A DNA stretch of 64,000 nucleotides from a bacterium (GTDB lineage Bacteria > JAMCPX01). A program made the position numbers and the translations under genes. The first letter of the stretch is position 1. The number at the start of each line of letters is the position of its first letter. This document shows positions 19,014 to 29,134 of this stretch, one piece after another. The notes under the pieces were generated by a model. The model was given only the letters and a program-made list of their open reading frames with translations, searched no databases and had not been told where the DNA came from. Where the stretch lies: contig JAJYUJ010000011.1 in NCBI GenBank assembly GCA_021792615.1, forward strand, positions 1-64,000. The letters are read 5' to 3'.

Positions 19014-20155
19014 AGTTTTTGTATCCTTTCATCAACGTATTTTTTTACCTCTCTGTCTATGACCATGATTTCATACACAGAGCTGACAGGTTTATAATAA
19101 TATCTATTGAGGGTATATTCAACAACATCTGCGATGTCCGTGAACGCGATCCTGTTCTCGAGAAATGCCTCAACCGCACGATCATTTGCCGCATTCATGA
19201 CAATCGCCGAATCATCTCCCTGCTTTAGAACGTCCATGGCAATTTTCAAACACTTGAATTTTTTCAAATCGGGCAGGATAAAATTGAGGACCTTTATTTT
19301 TTTGAAATCGAGCTTTTTCATGCCGAGGTTAATTCTTTTTCTCGTATTCATGGCATACGCAATGGGAAGCCTCATGTCCGGAACCCCCATCTGTGCAAGA
19401 ACTGCGCCATCCGCCAATTCTATCATGGAGTGTATGATACTCTCCGGATGGATGATGACATCGATCTGTCCGGGGTTGAGGTTGAACAGCCATCTCGCCT
19501 CTATCATCTCAAGACCCTTGTTCATCATTGTTGCCGAATCGATCGTTATTTTTTTCCCCATCTTCCATTTTGGATGCTTCAGTGCCTGCCGGGGGGTTAT
19601 TGACTTCAAGTCCTTGATGTTTGTCCTTAAAAAAGGACCGCCGGAAGCCGTCAGGAGTATCTTTCTCAGCTCATCATAAGCAACACCGTGTAATAACTGA
19701 TAAATTGCGCTGTGCTCGCTGTCTACCGGGATAAGCAAATCGTCGCTGCCCTTCATTTCCTTGATCTTTCTCCCTCCGGCAACCATAACCTCCTTGCTTG
19801 CAAGCGCTACCTTCTTCTTTTCTTTGAGAGCGAGATAGGTGGGCATAAGCGCATCAAGCCCGAGTATCGCCATGATGATGAGGTCGACGCCCTCGAGCAT
19901 GGCAAGGATATTCAGTCCTTCCTGACCCCAGAAAAACTTCGTCTTCGGGAATTCTTTCTTTAACATGACCGCTTCTTTCTCATCTATAACTGATGCATAG
20001 CGCGGTGAGAAAGAACGTATCTGTTTTTTGAAAAGATCTATGTTGCGGCCGGCGGCAAGAGCTTCAACACGAAACAGATCCGGATATTTTTTTACGATGG
20101 AAAGTGTCGTTTTGCCGATACTTCCCGTTGATCCGAACAGAGCTATATTATTCAT
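19007..20155 (-). CDS. dxr: 1-deoxy-D-xylulose 5-phosphate reductoisomerase
   Basis: Dxr makes MEP, the committed step of the non-mevalonate isoprenoid pathway. The 382-residue protein begins NNIALFGSTGSIGKTTLSI (NADPH site), and shows ALASKEVMVAGG, the metal-binding DSEHSAIYQLL, TASGGPF and ATMMNKGLEMIEA. The family's usual length is 380-400. It overlaps uppS by 8 bases. In many bacteria cdsA sits between uppS and dxr; here there is no room for it. Confidence 0.97.
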   Translation of the reverse strand: MNNIALFGSTGSIGKTTLSIVKKYPDLFRVEALAAGRNIDLFKKQIRSFSPRYASVIDEKEAVMLKKEFPKTKFFWGQEGLNILAMLEGVDLIIMAILGLDALMPTYLALKEKKKVALASKEVMVAGGRKIKEMKGSDDLLIPVDSEHSAIYQLLHGVAYDELRKILLTASGGPFLRTNIKDLKSITPRQALKHPKWKMGKKITIDSATMMNKGLEMIEARWLFNLNPGQIDVIIHPESIIHSMIELADGAVLAQMGVPDMRLPIAYAMNTRKRINLGMKKLDFKKIKVLNFILPDLKKFKCLKIAMDVLKQGDDSAIVMNAANDRAVEAFLENRIAFTDIADVVEYTLNRYYYKPVSSVYEIMVIDREVKKYVDERIQKLW

Positions 20156-20939
20156 TCAAAGAATGTCCGCGGGAACTGTCCTGCTGCGAAATGAGCTGAT
20201 CGCCGGTCATCCCGAAACGCCGTTCTCTCTTCTGAAAGCTTATGATGGACTTCAGAAACTCTTCTTTCGTAAAATCAGGCCAGAGGGTTTTCGTGATGTA
20301 AAGCTCCGTGTATGCTATCTGCCACAGCATGAAGTTGCTTATTCTTTTCTCGGCGCTTGTCCTTATAAGGAGATCCGGATCGGGGAGTCCTTTCGTAAAC
20401 AAATAGCCGGCGAACACATCCTCGTTGACATCCTCAACGGCAATCTTTTTCCTCTGCACATCGTTTATGACAGCCTTAACCGCTTCGACGATCTCATACC
20501 TTCCGCTGTAGCTCAGAGCGATAACAACCCTTGTGCCCGTATTATTTTTGGAACGGATGCGTACATCCGATATTAATTCCCGCAGTGTCGGTGAAAGGCT
20601 TTTCAGGTCCCCGATGATCGAAAGCCTGACCCCATTTTTTATCAAATTATTGCTTTCCACGAGGAGGTACCGGTGCAGTAATTGCATGAGTGCATCAACT
20701 TCTTCCCTCGGCCTGTTCCAGTTCTCTTTGGAAAAAGCATACAGGGAAAGGACGTCTATCCCTAAATTTGAGGCTGTCTCTACAATACTTTTTACTACCT
20801 TTGAGCCCTGTTCATGTCCTTTTACGCGCGCCAGATGCCTTTTTTTTGCCCACCTGCCGTTGCCATCCATGATGATGGCGACGTGGGCAGGCAAATTTTT
20901 TTTATCCACTTTTTTCAGCAGTTCGTTATAGGTTGACAT
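20148..20939 (-). CDS. uppS: Undecaprenyl diphosphate synthase (UppS)
   Basis: UppS is the cis-prenyltransferase that makes the C55 lipid carrier for peptidoglycan and O-antigen. The 263-residue protein has the catalytic Asp25 in IIMDGNGRWAKKR, the FSKENWNRP loop, and the C-terminal DLLIRTSAEKRISNFMLWQ. It is the first gene of the minus-strand run uppS-dxr-rseP-tsaB-MoxR-VWA. The product would also serve the GT2/GT39 genes nearby. The 62 bases upstream show no clear promoter. Confidence 0.96.
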   Translation of the reverse strand: MSTYNELLKKVDKKNLPAHVAIIMDGNGRWAKKRHLARVKGHEQGSKVVKSIVETASNLGIDVLSLYAFSKENWNRPREEVDALMQLLHRYLLVESNNLIKNGVRLSIIGDLKSLSPTLRELISDVRIRSKNNTGTRVVIALSYSGRYEIVEAVKAVINDVQRKKIAVEDVNEDVFAGYLFTKGLPDPDLLIRTSAEKRISNFMLWQIAYTELYITKTLWPDFTKEEFLKSIISFQKRERRFGMTGDQLISQQDSSRGHSLNE

Positions 20940-21001
20940 ACGATTAAATTAACACACAAGACCGTACAATTCAATAATGTTTTTCCGATTCCGTCTGCGG
21001 T

Positions 21002-22000
21002 TCAATGCCTCACCTGTTTTACCATGGTATCTATGGTATCGATAACGAGCCCCGGCTGGTCAAGCTGAATAAAATGTCCGCTTTTCCGCGCTATGATCTG
21101 TTTCGCACCCGGTATGCTCCGGGCAAGATCGACCTGCAATTGTTTCCATTGGTCAAAGAGCCCCGTACTGACGAGGAAAGGAGGATAGTCTCTTGGAAGT
21201 GCCCCGCTGAGCACGACTACGGGGATGCCCCGGTGCTTTATATCCTGATATTTGATATCCGGGAACTGCCGGTCAAACTCAACTTCGCTCTCATGGAGTG
21301 CATTCAGTTCGTCATAGATGACCTGATAAGATTTTGTCTTATATGCGAGGGAGTAAGCAACAGGCTGAAGTTTTTTCGGCAGTTTCGGGATAATGATGCT
21401 CGACGGCATATGCAGAAGACGGGGGATGCCGAACGGTGCGCCGAGCTTTCCCAAATAAATGTAAAATTTAAGATCATTTTCGAATCTGTCGAGTTTCTTC
21501 TTTGGTATTATTTTATCCATGTCCCTGTTTACCGAATCTATCAGAACAACACCGGCGGTCTCCGTTGGATGCTCGAGCGCAAAAAGCTGAACGTATATTC
21601 CGCCAAGCGATTGTCCGGCGAGTATATACGGACTTTTTACACCGGCTACTGTCAGTAACTCCTGGAGCTCTTTTACTATTTCCTGTGCTGTGCGCGGTTT
21701 CGGACCCGGCTCGCTCCATCCATACCCTGCCCTGTCATACGAGCAAACCTCCGTGGTTTTTGCAATTTCCGGCTGTACCCTGCTCCAGTCAAGAGAATAA
21801 CTGGAAAGGCCGGCTTCGAGGATCACGACGGGACTACCGCTGCCGGTACAATACAGGTGCATCATATGACCGTACACCTTGATAAGCCTGCCCGGAGGCG
21901 GGTATTTGTAATGTTCATCCGCAAAGCATGTACGAAGAAAGACACCGGAGATTAAAACGATAAAACTTACAAGATAAACGATGAGCCTTACCCTCTTCAT
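21002..22000 (-). CDS. Exported alpha/beta hydrolase
   Basis: This is a 332-residue hydrolase with an N-terminal hydrophobic segment (about residues 5-25) ending near CFADE, so it is probably exported or membrane-anchored. The fold is an alpha/beta hydrolase with the nucleophile elbow GQSLGG, an oxyanion region ILEAGLSSYS after the first strands, and the catalytic His in KSGHFIQLDQP near the C-terminus. The substrate is unknown. Annotation could be esterase, lipase or epoxide-type hydrolase; the sequence does not decide. It stands alone, followed by a 62-base gap to uppS. Confidence 0.82.
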   Translation of the reverse strand: MKRVRLIVYLVSFIVLISGVFLRTCFADEHYKYPPPGRLIKVYGHMMHLYCTGSGSPVVILEAGLSSYSLDWSRVQPEIAKTTEVCSYDRAGYGWSEPGPKPRTAQEIVKELQELLTVAGVKSPYILAGQSLGGIYVQLFALEHPTETAGVVLIDSVNRDMDKIIPKKKLDRFENDLKFYIYLGKLGAPFGIPRLLHMPSSIIIPKLPKKLQPVAYSLAYKTKSYQVIYDELNALHESEVEFDRQFPDIKYQDIKHRGIPVVVLSGALPRDYPPFLVSTGLFDQWKQLQVDLARSIPGAKQIIARKSGHFIQLDQPGLVIDTIDTMVKQVRH

Positions 22001-22601
22001 GGTACCTCCCTATCAACAATATTTCTTCTCCTATCTTCCGTCTTCCGTAAGAACAGAGATCTGCAGGAACAGGATTTCTTTGACTTATTGCAAAATATCC
22101 GTTCTGTCAATACTCCATCCGTTGAACGGGCGCACTCCCGTACCGGCAGAGCGGGACCGGGACGAACGGTACAATCGCCAGAGCTCATACCGTCATAGAA
22201 TTTGCTCCGTTTGCAGTATGATTCTGCAACTAAATACTCCCCGGTGTTGCCATTTATGGTCAAGGCTATTTAATACAACAAAGGAACTTGCGTTCGCATA
22301 AGAAAGGTTATGTCAACTCATACATTTCATATCCTATGGAATCGATTTAGAAAGTCGTTTTTCCGGGATGGATTAATTCTTACCATCCAGGAAGCTTGTG
22401 CATGGTCGCGAGGAACTGTCCATATGTATGGAAACATCCAAGGGGATCCAAACATATTGACAATCTTGGTTTGGTATGATGTCATAAGCCTAATACGAAA
22501 AGCGAAGCTAACTCCATTCACCTCCGGAAGCAGATTTATTTAGATTATTGAAACCCGGCAAAGGGTTTATAAATATATAAACATACATACAGGAGGTTTT
22601 T
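22001..22601. other. 601-bp intergenic region between divergent genes
   Basis: I see no supported gene here; short open frames on both strands lack ribosome-binding sites and family features. The right end holds the inverted repeat GTTTATA-aata-TATAAAC at 22565-22582, followed by a strong AGGAGG at about 22591-22596 serving the gene at 22602. The region must hold the promoters of both divergent neighbours. Confidence 0.6.
22565..22582 (+). promoter_or_regulatory. Inverted repeat upstream of the surface-protein operon
   Basis: A 7-4-7 inverted repeat (GTTTATA, aata, TATAAAC) lies about 20 bases upstream of the start codon at 22602 and just before its AGGAGG site. It could be an operator or part of a promoter. 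The evidence is symmetry and position only. Confidence 0.35.
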
Positions 22602-23441
22602 ATGAAAAGCTTCACCCAGAAGCGACATAGTGGGAAAATATTGTGTTTCGTCAGTCTCTTCTTGATTCCTATATCGATACTATTCTTCAGTATTCATGCA
22701 ACTGCAGACGAAGGTCAAAATAACTGTAATGGATGGAAATCTGGCTGGCAACAGAACTATTGCAGTGACATCAATGTAGATACTGCCAGAGATGAATTAT
22801 TATCTTCAAAGCCATTTTTAAAACTGTATGCCGCACATGAGATATTACGGGCACCTGTATGTTACGGTATTGGTCTGAGTCAGCTTGCGGAAGATATTGT
22901 GGCAAAGTACGCAGATATAGGATCGATTCCTTTTCTTTTAAGGATACTCAAACCGAACGATGATCATCAGTGCGGCTCGGGACTTGATATAAACTTACGG
23001 GCAATGGCCGCTCTTTCGATTGGTAAAATTGTAAACCAACACATAGGGGATAAATATAGAGAAGATGAGAGCACGCGCCATGATGTTGTGGATACACTTA
23101 TTGATACGCTGGGCAATGGTTATGATTTAAGGATACGAATGGCCTCAGCACAAGCACTTGGAGATGCACGAGATGATGAAGCAATACCTGTATTACAGAC
23201 CATCGTTTCAAACCCCAATGAAAATCCAACATTACAATTCGTAGCCATGCAGTCTCTTGCAACTCTTCAATCGGTTGCAATTAACAAAGGCTGCTCGCGA
23301 CAATCGGGACAGACAAATGCGGATCCGGCGATCAATGGTTCTGCAATTGGGGACCCTCCCCCCGATATTGCCCAATCGGCACAAAACTATCTTTTACTCA
23401 ACTTTGCTCCTGCATATTATAGATTATCACCACAACCATAA
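22602..23441 (+). CDS. Exported HEAT-repeat-like protein
   Basis: This is a 279-residue protein with a basic N-terminus, a hydrophobic segment at about residues 15-35 and a likely signal peptidase site near ATADE. The mature part is helical, with HEAT-like units (for example MASAQALGDARDDEAIPVLQTIV, seen in pieces as AQALGDARDDEAIPVL, and LRAMAALSIGKIV), and several cysteines that could form disulphides outside the cytoplasm. Function is unknown; HEAT arrays usually bind proteins. It opens the AT-richer surface-protein operon, with 15 bases to the next gene and a strong AGGAGG before its own ATG. Confidence 0.75.
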   Translation: MKSFTQKRHSGKILCFVSLFLIPISILFFSIHATADEGQNNCNGWKSGWQQNYCSDINVDTARDELLSSKPFLKLYAAHEILRAPVCYGIGLSQLAEDIVAKYADIGSIPFLLRILKPNDDHQCGSGLDINLRAMAALSIGKIVNQHIGDKYREDESTRHDVVDTLIDTLGNGYDLRIRMASAQALGDARDDEAIPVLQTIVSNPNENPTLQFVAMQSLATLQSVAINKGCSRQSGQTNADPAINGSAIGDPPPDIAQSAQNYLLLNFAPAYYRLSPQP

Positions 23442-23456
23442 ATAATAGGAGGAAGT

Positions 23457-26400
23457 ATGAATATATGGAAACTACGGCATTATATCCCTGTAGTTCTTAT
23501 TTTAGCATTTTTTATCGGGGTGGATGCATGCAGTAATGGTGCATCTTGGTCGGCCACTACATTTTCATGCACTCTTCCGCCACCTGCAAATTATCCGCCT
23601 CTTTCAGAGTATATTAACAGTATTCATATTGCCAATCAAAACAGTGTTTCTGTCCCAGGGCCGATCCTCGAATATGGTGTACCGTATGAGCTTATGATAA
23701 AATTCAGTGTGCCGATAGCCGGATTTCCTATAACCGTGCTCACTATGATTCCTGCCGGTACCTGTACAGGGGAACCGAACATTATAACAGCAGGGCCTCC
23801 CTCGATTTCTACGGATGGTTTGACCATAGCGATACCAATAACAACCCCTGCATCTCAATCCGGAGTAAGCGGATCCGGATGCCCCTCTTATCCGTATGGC
23901 TATCAAATAAACATATGCGGCGCCGGCTCTTCGGAATGCTTAGGTTTTTTCAGTATAACTACAGTCAACGCTATCAGTTATCAGGGTACGAATACGCATG
24001 TACTTGCCGGTGGATTTTCATTCAATGTCTGGCTGAACAACCTTGACAATGATTTTCCCTATATCATGAGTTTTCTACCGGGATATCCGGCCCCTATTGA
24101 CAGCTATCCCCCGCCCGTGCCTGCCTCTGGATATTTCCCTCCCCATTCGCCGATAAATGTGGTGTTCAGTGAAGTAATGATGGGGGGGACAAGCATGCCT
24201 ATCTCTATGCTGTATAGTAGAAACAATGCTTCAGAAGGCGATGTGTTTACACCATCCGAGTTACCGGAGATAAGTTTTACCCGTACTGACACAAGTAACA
24301 ATCAGACCGTTCTTATATCAAACGGATTACTCGAACCTGCAAGCGAATATATGTTTACCTTTTTATCGGCAGGCAACATCGATTTATATCATAATCTGTA
24401 TGGAAATCAGGATTCTTCAGGGATGCCGCTGTTTCCTTATGTGAATACCGTTAATTGTGCGCAGGGTGATAAGACTTGTATAGAAAATGCTTATTGGACT
24501 GCTATTGAAAATGGCATTCCCAATGACCTTCGAGCTTTCAATACAAGCCTTGTAGGGATTGAAGGTCCCTCCTACCCCGCATTCAGCGGTTTCAATTACA
24601 GAGATGCAATATATGTCACTCCGACATCACTCTCGCTCAATGTTACCGGAAGCACAGGATCTGGAGTAAGTGCGGTGCTGTTTACTGCAGAATCTTATTT
24701 AAATGGCTCTATAACTCCCTTGGGCTCTACTAGTGTAACGAACAATCAATATTCTGCGAGTGTGCCTTTTACTGGTCTTACGGATGGTCCCTATTATTTT
24801 GTGGCACAGGAGACCACAGATAACAGTTATGATTTAATACCAGTAGTTAAAGATACAGTTCCTCCGTCAGCTCCTGGAAGTGTAATAATCTCACCAACGG
24901 ACATGAGCATTGATAATATGCAAGACTTGAATTCTGTTTGTGCAACGGCGAATACATGGAATATAGGAGAGGCGCAGTTGTATATAGTGGATCCTAATAA
25001 TCAGAGTACTTACATAACATCGGTAACCCTGCCCGCTAATATGACGAGTTCACAGGGATATCAATTTTGTTTCAGCAATATCGGTATTAATCCTACAGTT
25101 ACCGATATAGGGCAGAACGAGGCCGGCTATTCAGTAAATATTCCGGCGGCAGGTATTTATACTGTAGAAATAAGATTTGTTGATTTCGGAGGTCTGGAAA
25201 GCGCTGCGGGAATAGCACAACTGAAAATACATCCTGAGATAAACTACGTTATAAATGGTAACGCAGCTCCGGGATCGTCATACGACGGCTGCCCGGGACA
25301 GATATTTACTGTTTATGGGGATGGATTCAATTTAACCAATACCACGGTTTTTGTTAATGGCATAGCATGGCCTACTACGCCCTATATAGTCTCTACAAAC
25401 TGGAGCATATTATATGGACAACCAGTCCCAACTTCTATAGCTTTATCAACAGCCATGCCGTCAAACGCGATATCCGGGTATATAACGGTCGCAACCAACG
25501 GTGTAGCAAGCGTCCCGGGCACATCACCTTTAACTAATACTAAAGTAATTGTGCCGTGGGCAATAGATAAGTATGTTGATACAGGGTATACGCCTGTAGG
25601 TATATCGATAGTGCTCGGTCAATTTGATTATCCAAGAATTGCGTCTACAGATGGAAATAATTTGTATTATTATTTTTGGAATGGAACACAATGGATTACG
25701 AATGCTGTCAAAGTAGATTATGTAACTCCCTTTACTGATGTGACGGATTTGTCTCAAAGTATGAGTAGTAAAATTTCACTTGCACTTGATCAATCAGGCA
25801 ATCCAGACATAGCCTATGCGAAACTATTTAAATTGCCTAATGGTCAACCCGCCATAGGTCTTTACTTCGCCTATGGAACAAAAAAGATATTGGGTAGCCT
25901 TATATACTATTCATTTAACCAACAATTAATTGATACATTAGCTACTTGTACATATCAATCAACAATTAATAATATTAAACAATATAGTTGTGATAATGAA
26001 TGGCTTAGTGGTAATTATTCTATTTCGATTGTTTACAATACCAGTACGGGGAATCCGGTCATTTCTTATCGTGGATTGTGGAGTGCAACACCTGCTATAA
26101 TTTCCACGGAAATCTCTTCTTCCGGTAACATGATAAAATCAGAAGTAGCACCAATTAATAGCACTGGTGGTTTTTATAGTGATATGAAACAAGATGAATC
26201 TGGGGATCTTGGCATTATATTTAACACCTCATTTGTTCCAGTACCACTTTTTAACAACAATATGGAAGGTGGAGTGGAATATGCACAACAACCACCGAAC
26301 CTTAACTGGATAACAAGTTGGGTAGATTCTCTTACGTATCTTGCAGCACCATATAGCTTAACATTTGCCAATAATACAGCTATGGCAAGTACCTGCGTAC

Positions 26401-28097
26401 CTAATAGCGGTATCGTTGTTTGGAATAATTCGAGCAACAATGTATGGTCGGATTATATTGTTGATGGTATAGCCTGCCCATACAACCTGCCTATTATAAC
26501 TTCTCTGGGGTATGACCAAAACAATGGCGAGCTTGATGTTAGTTACTATGATTCCACTAAACATATATTAAAAATGGCAACAGGAAGTTATAAGACTTGG
26601 TTACCTAACATAGCTGATATAGGTATAAATGCAGGCACAGTAAATTCCGTTGCAATTGATAGCAACGGCAAGGCGGATATTGCATATAGTGATAATAACA
26701 ACGGCAGATTACTTTTCTTTCAAGAAGCAAACGGGAACTTTATTTCTACCAACCCAAATTATGTTAACAGTCCGACATCGTGTGATGTGAACAAATTCAG
26801 TAAAATTAGCATTCCAACAACGACTATAGATTCATTTGCAAATAGTATTATATCGAATCCTTTAATAACTTTACCATTCCCACTTAATCTATTTTCTCTC
26901 AATCAAAATAATTTTACTATGTTTCTTTTAGGTGCTCTGGATAGAAATGATACCCTAACAATTGATCAGAATAACAATACATCATCTTATACATTGACAT
27001 TGTCCAATTCTGCCGGTCAAAATATAGGTGATGGCGAGACACTCGATATTACCGTAGACTTGAATGCATTACAAAATAACATCTTAAACATCAGTACAAA
27101 TTTTATGGATGTCGATGATACATTATTTTCCAGTGTCCCACATAATATGTTGATGGTTGCTTCAACTACTACGGGATTAACTATTGAATATACTGTTGAT
27201 GGGCTTAATTATGGAACCATAGCTATTGGGAATGGGAGTTATTTAGGGTCTATTTATGGCCTTTCAAAGACCTGTCCGTCGGGAAGCACAGCGATAGGAT
27301 TCGGGGCATGTGATATTAGTAAAATATCATTACAAAGTTTTCTAACTTCATTTTTTCCTATAGGAATGGGTAACACTTTAGAATTAGCTATAGTTACTCA
27401 AGGTATAAATGTTACGAAGACCTCCGTAGAACAATATTTTTCTAACAATACAAATATGTTCACGAGTCTGTTAGGAAGCTTACAGCAAATTAATGGATAT
27501 ATTCCACAACTTGTAAATCTTATTAATCAGAATGGCAATGGTTATGTAGCGTCTCATGCATATATTACTTTAAGTGGCGTACAGCATAGCATAACAGGCG
27601 ACGGCTCATCTGAAGGTGTTATGAATCTGACAGTACCTATATATGCAGAGGTATGGGGAATCTATCATGGGTACGGCATAAGAGCTACTTGTCCCGGTAC
27701 CATAAATTTACCTCTATCACCCAATCCATATACAAGCAGTAAAGTGACATCGGTAACTGCGAGTGATATTACCAGTACGGGGATTGATATGTTTGGACAA
27801 AATCCATACAGTTCTCCTTTTAGTTATAACTGCTCCCTTCATTATACAGGGACTCTAACTCAAGCAGATGAATATCTTCTTACCCATTTATTCGATGTGT
27901 CTGTATCTCTGAATGGTTCAACAACTACTGTCGGGAATTACATTAGTCATTTACTCAACTCAAATATATTATCTCAGGATCTCACTAATGATATAGTAAC
28001 TGCTACGCCGCTCAGTGTTTCTTTGACCACACCACAGTTTATTGATTCTTTGATCTTATCTACCAATAACTTAGATGTGTATATGGAGAGTAAGTGA
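23457..28097 (+). CDS. Giant exported multidomain surface protein (1546 aa)
   Basis: I do not recognise this protein as a whole. The N-terminus has a hydrophobic segment ending GVDAC, a possible but atypical lipobox. Beta-rich units follow: two Ig-like stretches (about residues 45-330, the second beginning SPINVVFSEVMMGG), another after DTVPPSAPG near 470, an IPT/TIG-like unit near 615-690 (GQIFTVYGDGFNLTN), then propeller-like repeats (LALDQSGNPDIAYA, LGYDQNNGELDVSYY, VAIDSNGKADIAYSD) to about 1100. The last 400 residues are unassigned. Rich in Asn, Thr, Ser and Tyr, it looks like an adhesin or surface-layer-type protein. Its DNA is more AT-rich than flanking genes. AGGAGG precedes the ATG. 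Confidence 0.8.
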   Translation: MNIWKLRHYIPVVLILAFFIGVDACSNGASWSATTFSCTLPPPANYPPLSEYINSIHIANQNSVSVPGPILEYGVPYELMIKFSVPIAGFPITVLTMIPAGTCTGEPNIITAGPPSISTDGLTIAIPITTPASQSGVSGSGCPSYPYGYQINICGAGSSECLGFFSITTVNAISYQGTNTHVLAGGFSFNVWLNNLDNDFPYIMSFLPGYPAPIDSYPPPVPASGYFPPHSPINVVFSEVMMGGTSMPISMLYSRNNASEGDVFTPSELPEISFTRTDTSNNQTVLISNGLLEPASEYMFTFLSAGNIDLYHNLYGNQDSSGMPLFPYVNTVNCAQGDKTCIENAYWTAIENGIPNDLRAFNTSLVGIEGPSYPAFSGFNYRDAIYVTPTSLSLNVTGSTGSGVSAVLFTAESYLNGSITPLGSTSVTNNQYSASVPFTGLTDGPYYFVAQETTDNSYDLIPVVKDTVPPSAPGSVIISPTDMSIDNMQDLNSVCATANTWNIGEAQLYIVDPNNQSTYITSVTLPANMTSSQGYQFCFSNIGINPTVTDIGQNEAGYSVNIPAAGIYTVEIRFVDFGGLESAAGIAQLKIHPEINYVINGNAAPGSSYDGCPGQIFTVYGDGFNLTNTTVFVNGIAWPTTPYIVSTNWSILYGQPVPTSIALSTAMPSNAISGYITVATNGVASVPGTSPLTNTKVIVPWAIDKYVDTGYTPVGISIVLGQFDYPRIASTDGNNLYYYFWNGTQWITNAVKVDYVTPFTDVTDLSQSMSSKISLALDQSGNPDIAYAKLFKLPNGQPAIGLYFAYGTKKILGSLIYYSFNQQLIDTLATCTYQSTINNIKQYSCDNEWLSGNYSISIVYNTSTGNPVISYRGLWSATPAIISTEISSSGNMIKSEVAPINSTGGFYSDMKQDESGDLGIIFNTSFVPVPLFNNNMEGGVEYAQQPPNLNWITSWVDSLTYLAAPYSLTFANNTAMASTCVPNSGIVVWNNSSNNVWSDYIVDGIACPYNLPIITSLGYDQNNGELDVSYYDSTKHILKMATGSYKTWLPNIADIGINAGTVNSVAIDSNGKADIAYSDNNNGRLLFFQEANGNFISTNPNYVNSPTSCDVNKFSKISIPTTTIDSFANSIISNPLITLPFPLNLFSLNQNNFTMFLLGALDRNDTLTIDQNNNTSSYTLTLSNSAGQNIGDGETLDITVDLNALQNNILNISTNFMDVDDTLFSSVPHNMLMVASTTTGLTIEYTVDGLNYGTIAIGNGSYLGSIYGLSKTCPSGSTAIGFGACDISKISLQSFLTSFFPIGMGNTLELAIVTQGINVTKTSVEQYFSNNTNMFTSLLGSLQQINGYIPQLVNLINQNGNGYVASHAYITLSGVQHSITGDGSSEGVMNLTVPIYAEVWGIYHGYGIRATCPGTINLPLSPNPYTSSKVTSVTASDITSTGIDMFGQNPYSSPFSYNCSLHYTGTLTQADEYLLTHLFDVSVSLNGSTTTVGNYISHLLNSNILSQDLTNDIVTATPLSVSLTTPQFIDSLILSTNNLDVYMESK

Positions 28098-28098
28098 T

Positions 28099-29109
28099 AT
28101 GAAAAGATGCACAGTAATATTCTGCAAACTATGTTTATCTACAATATTGTTAGGTTTTATTTTGGTAAATTGTGGTCAATCACCTCATCACGGCCCCGTA
28201 TCCCATACATATCAAGTTGGTGTTGCTCCTTGGGGAATAGCAATAGACAGTGCCGGGAATGTCTGGGTTGCTAATGGCACTAACAATGTTACTGAGCTCA
28301 GTTCTTTCGGTGCAACCATAAAGGCTTATAATGTTGGTACAGGTCCTAGAGGGATAGCAGTAGATAGTGCTGGAAATGTTTGGGTAAGCAACTACGCAGA
28401 TGGAACCGTTTCGGAAATAAACTTTTCTGCTTGCCCACCTTATACACCTTATAGTTGTACACTTGCCACCTATACTTATTCTGTAGGTTCTTACCCATCA
28501 GGCATTGCTATAGATTCATCAGATAACGTATGGGTATCTAATTTTACTACTGTAACAGAAATAAGCTCTTCAGGTATAACCATAGGTACCTATCCGGACA
28601 ATATCAACGGAGGATTTGGTAGTGGTATAGCAATAGACGCATCTGGCAATGTATGGGTAGCCAATGGAAATATTACAGAATTAAGCCCCACAGGTACAAC
28701 TTTAAACACTTATCAGATTGAGGCGAATGCTGTAGCAATAGATACCTCGGGGAACGTGTGGGTAGTTAATGGTAATTATTATAATCATATCGTCAGTCAA
28801 CTAAATCTTAATAAAGGTGTAATTAAGACTATCGGTGTATATTCTGTAGGAAGCAATCCTCAGAGCATAGCAATCGATGCATCCGGCAATGTCTGGGTTA
28901 CTAATAGAGGGGACGATACTGTAACCGAGTTAAGTCCTGTAGGTAAAACTATTAATACTTATTCAGTAGGCGTTAAACCTCAAGGTATAGCTATAGATAC
29001 AGTGGGTAACGTATGGGTGGCCAATGAAGGTGATATGACTGTAACAGAATTCCCTGGTATAACTAAAGGTCCTCAGTTCTTTCCATACGCGGGCCCGCAA
29101 TGGCCATGA
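28099..29109 (+). CDS. Seven-bladed NHL/Vgb-like beta-propeller lipoprotein
   Basis: This is a 336-residue protein with a signal peptide ending LVNCGQ, which may be a lipobox although Asn before the Cys is unusual. I count seven copies of a blade motif of the form G-I-A-I-D-x-x-G-N-V-W-V-x-N followed by VTEL/VTEF, so a complete seven-bladed propeller is likely. The blades resemble NHL and virginiamycin B lyase-like propellers, but no catalytic role can be claimed. The ATG at 28099 comes one base after the previous stop and precedes the signal peptide; an upstream in-frame ATG at 28075 would add non-signal residues. It is translationally linked to the giant protein before it. Confidence 0.82.
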   Translation: MKRCTVIFCKLCLSTILLGFILVNCGQSPHHGPVSHTYQVGVAPWGIAIDSAGNVWVANGTNNVTELSSFGATIKAYNVGTGPRGIAVDSAGNVWVSNYADGTVSEINFSACPPYTPYSCTLATYTYSVGSYPSGIAIDSSDNVWVSNFTTVTEISSSGITIGTYPDNINGGFGSGIAIDASGNVWVANGNITELSPTGTTLNTYQIEANAVAIDTSGNVWVVNGNYYNHIVSQLNLNKGVIKTIGVYSVGSNPQSIAIDASGNVWVTNRGDDTVTELSPVGKTINTYSVGVKPQGIAIDTVGNVWVANEGDMTVTEFPGITKGPQFFPYAGPQWP

Positions 29110-29134
29110 GGAAACCATAGGGGGTTAACGATAG

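Noticed and set aside
22310-22543. 77-codon open frame in the 601-bp gap
   Set aside because: No ribosome-binding site, no family or signal features, and an open frame of similar size on the other strand; not supportable as a gene.
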